Part shown: piece by piece, positions 1-8,048 of the stretch
Layout of the letters: every line of letters begins with the position of its first letter
How positions within the stretch are numbered: position 1 is the first letter of the stretch
Assembly (NCBI GenBank): GCA_008690995.1
Contig: VRMN01000004.1
Location: 310,001 to 374,000 of the forward strand
Source: Porphyridium purpureum
Taxonomy: Eukaryota > Rhodophyta > Bangiophyceae > Porphyridiales > Porphyridiaceae
DNA length: 64,000 nucleotides
Reading direction: 5' to 3'
The notes under the pieces: generated by a model
Told to the model about the DNA's origin: nothing
The model's database searches: none
What the model saw: the letters and a program-made list of their open reading frames with translations, nothing else
Made by a program: the position numbers and the translations under genes

Positions 1-540
1 TGGCGCTCACACTTGACATGTCAAGACAAAGTTGAGAAGCGGAAGAGTTGGTGGTGCAGCGTGTTGCCGCTTGCGAAACGGGGTGTGGAGCGGCTTGTCG
101 AACGGTTTGCGGCGGGCAGTGCTCGGCGGTTTGCGGCGCGCAGCGATCGGCGTTTCATGCTGTGGCTCGGGTGCGGGATGTGTTGCTGAGGAAGGTGCGG
201 GTTGACGTACAAATACGACGATTCATCACGAGGAGTCATGTGGCGAGCCGCGAAGTCTGGGTGGCCTGCGTGTAGTCGATGACGCGACACTTTGGCGCAT
301 TGAACGACACACGGATCGGAGACCAGCTTGTGGCATCGACGAAATATCTGCGGTGGTTGCGATTACACGTGCATATCAGCTGCGAAGAGAACTGGAAGAA
401 CTCGCTCTCACATGGGACCAAACCCGCGCCCTCCAGGTCTGCGCGGACGCGCCGGAAAACATGTTGCTAGAAAGAAGTGTCGAGCTGGTGAACGCAATTG
501 CGAAACCCGAATAGCACCGACGTACGCACAAACAGCAGCG
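1..540. other. Intergenic and leader region, no confident gene
   Basis: No frame here has recognisable protein features. The frame of the downstream gene is open from 328, but the stretch 328-540 is rich in Arg and Cys and reads like translated leader. Nothing RNA-like was recognised on either strand. Confidence 0.5.
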
Positions 541-2586
541 ATGAATACAACGACGGAAGTCGAGGAACAAGATCCATTCATAAGTCTGAAAACTGGCGCG
601 GCAGCATCGAACACGTTCCCGGACAGTAATGTGGATGCTTATGTTACATCCATGGAAACCGTTGCGTCGTTTTTGTATGAAAGCGAAACCACCGTGATGC
701 AGCCAACGACGACTGGCGAAGGCCTCAATGCACAGCTGCCCATTAACCCCGTCGATCGCATATGTTTTACGCCATCGGATGCGACTCAGGACATCAGCTT
801 CGAAACAGTTTACCCGACGGCAACCACTGCGCGAATAGTATGCCCTGAATCAAAAAGCCCCACCGGGATCCGCGCAAAGACCTACTCGATGAATATTTCG
901 ATGAATACTTCGATGACCAAGCAGACATCTAAATTGAAGAAGCGCAACGTGACACAGAAGCCGTATACCAAAGGAAGTATATGTGATCTTGACCTCGTGA
1001 GATTTTTTCGACAAGGGACGGCGCCGCTGATGCCTTTGACAATTACGGAAGAGTGTTTGGCAGCGATGGATTCATTTGCAGCGATGCGCGACCCCAAGCG
1101 CGCGGCGCCCAACCATGTCGACAATGATCATCCGATGGGAATCCGAGATACCGCTCTCAATGAGACGCGCGGTACGGACCATGGACGCAACGTTGTGGTA
1201 CCACAGACACAACAGACGAACGCATGGTATACGGATTACTACACGTCTAACACATCCCCGTCCACCAATGGCTTCGCCTTCGCGTACATTTCAAAGTGCA
1301 TGACTAAGCTGAGTTCATCGCACATCCTCGAATTGAAAGCAGCGCGTGAACGAGCTTTGACGTTGACCTACACTACGATCCGGCGATACTTATTCATCGG
1401 CGTCTCGCTTATCGCCCCGCTGGCTGGCAATGATATGCTATCACATGACTTCGCTGGACAATTGAAGGATACAGCATTTCCAGACGACGCAGGTGCTTGC
1501 GCTGACTTGACTTACGATTTCCTGAAGTCCCTCGACGCAATGAATATGTCACCAGAGCTACAAAGAAAAATCCTTGTTCGAAGCATGACACGATGTCTCA
1601 TCGGGCATCAAGCTTGGTCCGTTTTCCTGAACCCAGCGGCGTTTCCCATCAAACATATTCCGAATGCGCTCAAAGACCTGGGCGTCATCGATATCAGCGA
1701 GTTCAAGGACGTGCATTCCTGGGTATTCGTCGAACTGATCGCAACCGGATTGCGCATATACGCAGTGCTATATGCGACGATCTGCTCGCTCCAACCCATA
1801 ACGTCATGCGAAAATGACCAATCAGAGGAACGATGGACACCGGAACATTTCGAAAGCATCTTGATATCCGAATCTGCAGCGAATCGACACTTCGAACAAG
1901 CGACGTCGACTATTCTCTCGTATATGCTGTCCTGCAACCATGCTTCCAACGAACCGGCATGTTTGATTAACGAATCTCAAGTCGAAGACAGTCCGCTGCA
2001 TTTACGGACACGTCGATTGCTGACGCACTTCCAGACACTCAAACCCATGCGACGAACTAACTGCGTTTTGCATCCCAACAAACCAGCGCTCTTTACCGAC
2101 ACATACACAGGCATCATCGACTTTCTCAAGTCCATGCAGCAATCAAGTATGACGCTGCACAGAGCGATGAAGACGCTGAATTCGGGATCGCTACCAGGTC
2201 AGTGGGGAAAACCGTTCCCATCGTCGGCGATTTTATACACCCGCGGCTCTAGAAGCGATGGTTTTGATCCATGTCTCGTCGACGACAGCAAGCGACGACT
2301 GCTCGAGCAACGAAAAGCCTTATTCGACGCAAACTTTCTCAGACTCTATCTCCGAAACATCATCGCCGCTTTACCGCAGATTCTGCCACAGTACAAGATG
2401 GCATGCACGAATACGGATACGGACGACGTCGAAGTACTTCGCCGAGGCATATGGGAAGCCGTGATAGCTTTCGGGAAGCAAACGCTGATCCATGTCCTCA
2501 CTGATAAAGCGTTGAGCATTCCCTTGCCCTCGAAGACGCGCAACGAATACGACGACGACGATGACTGTTTTGCAAATTTCCTTTAG
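541..2586 (+). CDS. Protein of unknown function, 681 aa
   Basis: I do not recognise this protein. The frame is open from 328, but I start at the ATG at 541 because the 71 residues before it look like translated leader, whereas MNTTTEVEEQDPF begins a normal, compositionally even protein. The N-terminal ~130 residues are Thr/Ser-rich and probably disordered, with a short MNISMNTSM run. Residues ~230-650 look like a folded, mainly helical soluble domain. The C-terminus is very acidic (DDDDD) and ends FANFL. No signal peptide, membrane segment, kinase or nucleic-acid-binding motif is visible. By eye the base composition is clearly lower in GC than the genes from 4.5 kb onward, and a retroelement relic follows, so accessory or transferred origin is possible. 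An AATAAA-like signal lies about 20 bp after the stop. Confidence 0.6.
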   Translation: MNTTTEVEEQDPFISLKTGAAASNTFPDSNVDAYVTSMETVASFLYESETTVMQPTTTGEGLNAQLPINPVDRICFTPSDATQDISFETVYPTATTARIVCPESKSPTGIRAKTYSMNISMNTSMTKQTSKLKKRNVTQKPYTKGSICDLDLVRFFRQGTAPLMPLTITEECLAAMDSFAAMRDPKRAAPNHVDNDHPMGIRDTALNETRGTDHGRNVVVPQTQQTNAWYTDYYTSNTSPSTNGFAFAYISKCMTKLSSSHILELKAARERALTLTYTTIRRYLFIGVSLIAPLAGNDMLSHDFAGQLKDTAFPDDAGACADLTYDFLKSLDAMNMSPELQRKILVRSMTRCLIGHQAWSVFLNPAAFPIKHIPNALKDLGVIDISEFKDVHSWVFVELIATGLRIYAVLYATICSLQPITSCENDQSEERWTPEHFESILISESAANRHFEQATSTILSYMLSCNHASNEPACLINESQVEDSPLHLRTRRLLTHFQTLKPMRRTNCVLHPNKPALFTDTYTGIIDFLKSMQQSSMTLHRAMKTLNSGSLPGQWGKPFPSSAILYTRGSRSDGFDPCLVDDSKRRLLEQRKALFDANFLRLYLRNIIAALPQILPQYKMACTNTDTDDVEVLRRGIWEAVIAFGKQTLIHVLTDKALSIPLPSKTRNEYDDDDDCFANFL

Positions 2587-2744
2587 ATGCTTCATTTCTG
2601 CAGCGAAAATAAAAAGTAACCGTTGAGTATTTCGGTTACAAAGTATGGGAATTCTCACGTGTAATTTATGGAAGCTTGAAATGGCTGTCAAAAGAACTTC
2701 CAGATCTTGGAATGCCGGAAAGTAATGAGAGCCGTGGAAAAAGT

Positions 2745-2853
2745 CCTGGAAAAACTCTTGGAAAAGCTCCCGGAAAATCTCTTCTCCGCCCGAAAGCTGG
2801 TGTAAGCAACAGAAAATAGTTTTTCCAAGAGCTTTTCCAGTAGTTTTTCCCGG
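2745..2853. repeat. Imperfect inverted repeat, 35-nt arms
   Basis: Arm 1 (2745-2779) and arm 2 (2819-2853) are imperfect reverse complements over 35 nt with a 39-nt spacer. Each arm is itself built of GGAAAA steps about 12 bp apart (CTGGAAAAACT, TTGGAAAAGCT, CCGGAAAAT). RNA from either strand could fold into a long hairpin. It sits directly before the copia-type relic, so it may be element-derived or an insertion-site feature. Confidence 0.7.
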
Positions 2854-2904
2854 TCGTATCCTAAAGTCGAGAGGGGACCAAATTTCAACACGCGGACTGG
2901 ATGC

Positions 2905-3498
2905 CAACACCTTGTAGATTGGACCAGTCGGCGCCAGCGGCGCGTCAGCACCTCGACGACCGAGGCTGAGTTGGTAGCGCTGCACGACGCAGCGCAAGGC
3001 AGCGTGTTCCCAGTGGCGACACTGGCGGAAGAACTTTTGAGGCGCTGGCCTCCGATCGTTGTGCGGTGCGACAACGAGTCGACTTTGCGCGCGGTGGAGC
3101 GCGGCCACAGTGACCGGCTACTGCATGCGCCAAAGATGCAGCGCATCTCTCTGAGATGGTTGCACGAGATAGCAGCGGACGGACTCGTCAGGTTCGTCTA
3201 TGTCGCTACGCGCGACAACATCGCTGACGGCTTGACGAAGCCGATTGCCACCGACGTGTTTCGCGGCCATGCAGCCGCGTGGGGCCTGTACGGTGCAAGC
3301 TTATCCCTTGGCATCGCCCAGCGTCTGACGCATGCTCGCTCCGCCGCAAACCGTGGCAACGCCTTCGCGATGCTCATGCAGCCCGACGACTGCGACGATG
3401 GTGCTGGCATGCGTGGCTATGCGTACAGCCATGATGATGAGAAAATGTCGTGTGACAATGATCCGTACACCCGCTGGCACCTTGTCGAGCGAGTGTGA
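2905..3498 (+). mobile_element. Ty1/copia retrotransposon relic: RNase H tail
   Basis: The frame reads through the end of a copia-type pol: VSTSTTEAELVALHDAA (the copia STTEAEY block), then CDNESTLR, then YVATRDNIADGLTKPI (the family's YV.T..N.AD..TK signature). This order is diagnostic of the RNase H end of Pseudoviridae (Ty1/copia) elements. Only this distal part is recognisable in the window, so it is a broken remnant and not a host gene. It is followed by a purine-rich tract and a possible 3' LTR. Age cannot be judged without a second LTR. Confidence 0.85.
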
Positions 3499-3524
3499 TT
3501 CGTTCCTTTGCAGCCAGCGCAGAA

Positions 3525-3832
3525 GTGATGAGGGGGTGCGTGGAATATTGTCATCCCTCTCTGCCTGCCTGATGACGTGATGAGGAGTCATCAAATGCTT
3601 AATGATGACAACTCTCCGTTGGTTGGTGACCGTAATGGTTAACCACAGTAGTATATCATTAGAGTGTGAGAGACGGCCGACGAGTCGGCGCTCTGTCTTC
3701 TTTTGAGGTAAGAGCTAGGTTGTGTTAAGGAGTAAAGTCGTCTTGTTGTGGACCTCTTGCTTCAGCTAGCCACCAGTAGGTTACTATTGGTACACGTTTG
3801 GTATACGCGTGCTTCACGAAGACGCTATCATC
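3525..3832 (+). mobile_element. Probable polypurine tract and 3' LTR of the copia relic
   Basis: A purine-rich GATGAGGGGGTGCG stretch ends at 3540 and is followed by TGGAATATTG, the arrangement seen at the 3' LTR start of many copia elements. The LTR would begin about 3536-3541. Its end is uncertain; I place it near a TATCA at about 3832. No second LTR copy is in the window, so the boundaries cannot be checked here. Confidence 0.5.
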
Positions 3833-4506
3833 AAAGAGTCCGATGATAAAGTGTACACGATGTACACTCTTTCTCCAATCGCTTGCGCCTGCGGGAAACA
3901 GGTCCGCTGCGGGGACTCAACCGCATCACCAACTACAAAACAGTCACTCGGTCACCTATACTAATCCCACATACAACACAAGCAGCCTTCTTACTCTTCC
4001 GACGATCGATCACACACGCGCGATACTTCCGGCGTTCCTCCAAGCCCGCGCTCTGTTCTCATCGTAAAATTGTCGGCCCTCTACACACAAGCTTCAAGCA
4101 CTGGCTTCCGGCTCTCGGACTCCTTATCGGTTCGGTTCGGCTCGGTTCATCTGACGCCACTCCAAAACAGATGGGTGCAGGTGATGTACAGTGTGTAGTG
4201 TACCGCATGAAAACTAAGCCGCGAGCGGCTGGTGTGATTTTTCTGCCTTCTTTTTGTAGCGCGCGCGACTAGTGTTATTTACTAGGAGTTTGTGAAGTTT
4301 ATATACGGGCGGCGCTGTTTTGATAGGAAAACAGATGGCACGACTGCGGATGGACGCGGGTCGGCGTAGTGGGGTTGCGGAGGAAGGAAGGAGAGAGAGA
4401 GAGAGATAGAGAGAGAAAGAAAGAGGAGAGGGGAGGAGGTAGGGGGAAGGAAAAGGAGAGTATAGGAAAGGGTTGGAGGGAGAGAGAGAGAGAGAGAGAG
4501 AGAAGG
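3833..4506. promoter_or_regulatory. Upstream region of CCT1 with GTACAGTG and purine leader
   Basis: No gene seen. A run of CGGTTC-like units lies at 4128-4148. GTACAGTG is at 4186-4193, in sense orientation about 313 bp before the CCT1 ATG. From about 4379 to 4504 the strand is almost pure purine, with long GA runs ending 2-3 bp before the ATG. The GA tract is open in the CCT1 frame, so a longer start at 4369 is formally possible but would give an unnatural Arg/Glu run. Confidence 0.5.
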
Positions 4507-6126
4507 ATGGCGGCGTTGTCGATTGAGGGATCGCGGAGCAGCGGGCAGGACGTGCGGTCTGGTAATGTGACCGCGTGCGTCGCGATCGCAAACATCGTCA
4601 AGACGAGCCTGGGGCCCGTCGGGCTCGACAAGATGCTCGTGGATGAGGTTGGCGACGTCACAGTCACGAACGACGGCGCGACAATTATCAAGCAGCTGGA
4701 GATCGAGCATCCGGCGGGAAAGGTCCTGGCTGAGCTGGCCGCGCAGCAGGACGATGAGATTGGGGATGGCACAACCTCGGTGGTCATCATGGCCGCCGAG
4801 CTGCTGCGCTGCGCGAATCAGCTCGTGCTGGACAAAATTCATCCCACGACCGTCATTTCCGGACTCCGAATGGCCATGCGCGAGTGCGTCAAGTGCATCA
4901 AGAAGGAGCTCAGCACGCCCACGGAGAAGCTGGGCCGCGACGTGCTCGTGAATGCCGCAAAGACTTCCTTGTCGAGTAAGATCCTCGGCACTGCAGAGTC
5001 AGACTTGTTTGCGAACATGGCCGTGGACGCGGTGCTCCAGACAAAGACCATTGACGATTATTCTGGCAAGGCGCGTTACCCCCTGAGCTCGGTCCATATT
5101 CTCAAAGCGCAGGGCAAGTCTGCGCATGAGTCGCACATCCTGGAAGGGTTTGCGCTCAATGCGATGGGTGCAGCGCAGGGCATGCCCACATATCTCAAGG
5201 GCGTGCGCATCGCATGCCTGGACATTGACCTGCGCCGCACAAAGATGAAGATGGGCGTCTCGGTGCTTGTGAACAACCCGGACGAAATGCAGAAGATGGC
5301 CGATCGGGAACTTGACATCACAAAGGAGCGCATCATGGCCATTTTGAATGCCGGCGGGAATCTCATTCTGACGACGCAAGGTATTGACGACACCTCGCTC
5401 AAATACTTTGTGGACGCAGGTGTGATCGCGTGCCGAAGAGTTCCCATGAAGGATATGAAGCGCATTGCGGCAATGACGGGCGCGACGCTGCTCACAAGCT
5501 TTGCGGATCTGGACGGTAACGAGACGTTCGAAGCCAGCATGCTAGGCAGCGCAGATGAGTGCGTCGAGGAGCGCGTGCGCGATGACAAGCTGCTTCTAAT
5601 CAAGGGCGGAGCAAAGCAGCGCTCCAACACGGTGCTTTTGCGCGGGCCGAATGAAATCATGTGTGACGAAATGGCGCGCAGTTTCCATGATTCGACAGCA
5701 GTTGTCAAGCGCGTCCTGGAAAACAACGCAGTGGTCGCCGGCGGCGGTGCCGTGGAAGTTGCACTGTCGCTTCACCTCGAAAACTTCGCGCTAAGTATCT
5801 CGTCTCGCGAGCAAATTGTCGTCACCGAGTTTGCCGATGCGCTTCTGGTCATCCCAAAGACCCTGGCCATGAACGCGGCGCAAGACGCTTCAGAGCTGCT
5901 CGCAAAGCTCCGTGCAAAGCATGCAGAGAGCCCAGCAAACAAGGATTGGGGGCTTGACCTGATTGAAGGACAAATCCGGAATAACCTCGAGGCAGGTGTG
6001 GTAGAGCCGGCCATCAGCAAGGTGAAGAGCATCCAGTTTGCTACCGAAGCGGCAATCACCATTCTGCGCATCGATGACTTGATTCGACTAGAAGGCGAGA
6101 ATCCGAATGAAGCTCTCGAAGGATAA
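4507..6126 (+). CDS. CCT1: T-complex protein 1 subunit alpha (CCT1)
   Basis: Subunit of the cytosolic group II chaperonin TRiC/CCT, which folds actin, tubulin and WD-repeat proteins. Hallmarks in order: [16 protein letters not shown] and TNDGATI near the N-terminus, the ATPase motif [25 protein letters not shown] in the apical domain, and C-terminal VVAGGGAVE. Alpha is preferred over the other seven subunits because of the [21 protein letters not shown] run, [14 protein letters not shown] and [12 protein letters not shown]. Length 539 aa is near the usual ~550. The start at MAALSIEG follows the GA tract and matches the expected N-terminus. Confidence 0.95.
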   Translation: MAALSIEGSRSSGQDVRSGNVTACVAIANIVKTSLGPVGLDKMLVDEVGDVTVTNDGATIIKQLEIEHPAGKVLAELAAQQDDEIGDGTTSVVIMAAELLRCANQLVLDKIHPTTVISGLRMAMRECVKCIKKELSTPTEKLGRDVLVNAAKTSLSSKILGTAESDLFANMAVDAVLQTKTIDDYSGKARYPLSSVHILKAQGKSAHESHILEGFALNAMGAAQGMPTYLKGVRIACLDIDLRRTKMKMGVSVLVNNPDEMQKMADRELDITKERIMAILNAGGNLILTTQGIDDTSLKYFVDAGVIACRRVPMKDMKRIAAMTGATLLTSFADLDGNETFEASMLGSADECVEERVRDDKLLLIKGGAKQRSNTVLLRGPNEIMCDEMARSFHDSTAVVKRVLENNAVVAGGGAVEVALSLHLENFALSISSREQIVVTEFADALLVIPKTLAMNAAQDASELLAKLRAKHAESPANKDWGLDLIEGQIRNNLEAGVVEPAISKVKSIQFATEAAITILRIDDLIRLEGENPNEALEG

Positions 6127-6353
6127 AAGAGAAGAAATGAAACAAGCAACTAAACATTTGCTTACTCTATTTTGACACCTACTGCAGTCATGCGCATCAG
6201 CTTGCGCGCGGATGCCATCAAAGCTCCTTGAACATGTGACAAACCGTAACGAGCGTGTTCAGCGTTACACACAGAGACCAACTTTGAAGGAGTTAGAAAA
6301 CACCTTGATATTTCAGCTTTCAAGAGTCATTGGGCTAGGCTCGGTGGAACGCT

Positions 6354-6716
6354 TCAAAAGTCGGACACTCTCCCGTTCTTGGCCCAGTCTCCGTACCGCG
6401 TGGGTTCATACCCGTGCGGGCCGCCCCATTCCTTTCCTGCAGGAGCACTGTCGTTCCACATCTCCACGCTCTCGCCTTCTCCAACCGGTCTCCCTTTAGT
6501 CTGCTGCAGCACGGTCTCCTCCGCAGCACCAGACCTTGCCCCAGAGCGGCCGCTTGCGTCCGCGCTCTTCTTTGCTTGCTCAGACGGGTGCGCCTCGGAC
6601 TCCCTTTGCGGGCGGTACGCGCCAGACTTGGTCGGCACGCGTGGGTTGCGCACCACTCCGTATCCGCCGCCGACTGTCGTCGCCAGCGCACGACATATTC
6701 TTGGAACTCGGTTCAT
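6354..6716 (-). CDS. SDHAF4: Succinate dehydrogenase assembly factor 4 (SDHAF4/Sdh8-like)
   Basis: 120 aa ending in EPTRYGDWAKNGRVSDF, almost the invariant C-terminus of the DUF1674/SDHAF4 family (animal members end EPTRYGDWERKGRCIDF). A Gly-Gly-Pro precedes it, as in the family. In other organisms the factor binds flavinylated SDH1/SDHA in the mitochondrial matrix and helps complex II assembly. The N-terminus MNRVPRICRALATT is basic with few acids, as a mitochondrial presequence should be. The middle is Ser/Gly/Ala-rich and unconserved. A larger overlapping frame in another register (6335-6691) is a shadow. The gene is tail to tail with CCT1 across ~230 bp. Confidence 0.85.
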   Translation of the reverse strand: MNRVPRICRALATTVGGGYGVVRNPRVPTKSGAYRPQRESEAHPSEQAKKSADASGRSGARSGAAEETVLQQTKGRPVGEGESVEMWNDSAPAGKEWGGPHGYEPTRYGDWAKNGRVSDF

Positions 6717-7027
6717 CCTCGCCGCGTCGCGCGCTTCCCTGTGCGAGTTCCTCCTTGTTCTCTCTGTATGCGCGCGCGCGTCCAGACAGACTCTTCGTGC
6801 CGCGTCTTTCTCTGTTCCACCATCCGGAAGAGGTCGAGCTGGCGGCTTTTAAAAGGGGAAAACACCAAAAATCATAGAATGGACCCATTTTATTTTGTAA
6901 AGTACATTGATAGCAAAGAAATGAAGCATGGAATGTGGGCAGGTGGAAGGATTGTGACTTAGAGATTCGGCCAGAGACCCATGGAGAAGCCCATCTTCGA
7001 GCACGTAAAAGCTACTCATCACGCCTT
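6717..7027. other. Spacer between SDHAF4 and the dehydrogenase, no gene seen
   Basis: About 310 bp upstream of SDHAF4 and downstream of the dehydrogenase, both on the minus strand. Overlapping short frames on both strands have no recognisable content. Confidence 0.5.
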
Positions 7028-7954
7028 TTACAAGTACGTGGCGTCTGCCAAGCCATCCCTGAAAAAGCCGTCGCGCGGCGCATCTGCGGACAGCGCGAGT
7101 GCCACGGGAGTCTTGCTGCCTGCCTCTGGAGTCTTGGCTCCTCGGAAGGACGTCATGGCAGTCGAAACATAGCCTGGGCAGCACGAAGTGCTCGATATCC
7201 CGCGCTTGGCGTACGTTTTGGCCAGCGCTGTGACGGCTAGCTTGCTGACGCCGTAGTTCGTGAGGCACCAACCCCGTTCGCGCAAGGCCCCGCTTCCTCC
7301 TGTACGCACGCATTCTATATATTCATTCACCAGCGCAGTTACCTCGTCTGAGCTGTCACGACTCGCCGCGAGCTTCCACCGCGCCTGTATCTCGGGTGAA
7401 CACTGATGGAAAGCAGACAACCCCGCCTGGCTTGCCACAAACACAAGGCGACCGTTCTGCTTGTTGAGAAGTGGGAGCAACGCTTCGGTTACCGCGAGCG
7501 TACCAAAGTAGTTTGTAGCGAGCGTGGGTACCGTCTGAGCCTCAAAGGGAGTTGGGTCTGCCTGCTTGAATGCCATGCCAGCGTTGTTCACCAAAACATC
7601 GACAGGCATCTCGCCCTTCGACTCCAGCCACGAAGCGAAGCGCTTAATCGACTGCGAGTCGCCAATATCTAGCTGCGCAAACTCAAGCGCCAGTGTCTTG
7701 TTCTGTCTGGCCGCATCGTCCAATAGCGATTTAACGGCTGCGCGACCCCGAGCCTCATCGCGTGCCGTCAGGACGCAGTGCGTGTGTCCGGCCAACGCGC
7801 GGGCAATCTCGAACCCAATCCCTGCGTTCCCGCCGGTCACCACACTCAGCGGCATCGATGTCAGCATCACAGAACACGGTCGCGAGCTCTCACGTCGTGT
7901 GCAAAAGTGCGGCTGACCCGTCAACAAGTCCTTTAGTCCTTCAAACACACACAC
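7028..7954 (-). CDS. Short-chain dehydrogenase/reductase, carbonyl-reductase type
   Basis: Classical SDR fold, 308 aa. The NADP(H)-binding motif TGGNAGIG is at residues 40-46, NNAG at 123-126, the catalytic Ser in VASQAGLS (~175), and the YxxxK pair at Tyr234 and Lys238. CCPGYVSTAM follows the active site, as in carbonyl reductase 1 and plant menthone/salutaridine-reductase-like SDRs. The expanded segment between catalytic Ser and Tyr (~180-230) also fits the CBR1 group. The first ~30 residues are poorly conserved; the ATG at 7867 (MLTSMPLSVVTG) is a good alternative start. The substrate cannot be read from sequence. It diverges from the next gene across ~95 bp. Confidence 0.88.
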   Translation of the reverse strand: MCVFEGLKDLLTGQPHFCTRRESSRPCSVMLTSMPLSVVTGGNAGIGFEIARALAGHTHCVLTARDEARGRAAVKSLLDDAARQNKTLALEFAQLDIGDSQSIKRFASWLESKGEMPVDVLVNNAGMAFKQADPTPFEAQTVPTLATNYFGTLAVTEALLPLLNKQNGRLVFVASQAGLSAFHQCSPEIQARWKLAASRDSSDEVTALVNEYIECVRTGGSGALRERGWCLTNYGVSKLAVTALAKTYAKRGISSTSCCPGYVSTAMTSFRGAKTPEAGSKTPVALALSADAPRDGFFRDGLADATYL

Positions 7955-8048
7955 GGTTGCATACAGGTTCCACCTGAGGAACAGAGAAGGCTGTGGTTGC
8001 GAAGTTCATGTTATTGAGAGTTACGTAGACCAATCCATCTCCTCCGCC

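Noticed and set aside
2371-3108. 245-codon minus-strand frame across the unknown gene and the copia relic
   Set aside because: It spans the end of a coding gene, the hairpin repeat and the relic in antisense, so it cannot be one gene.
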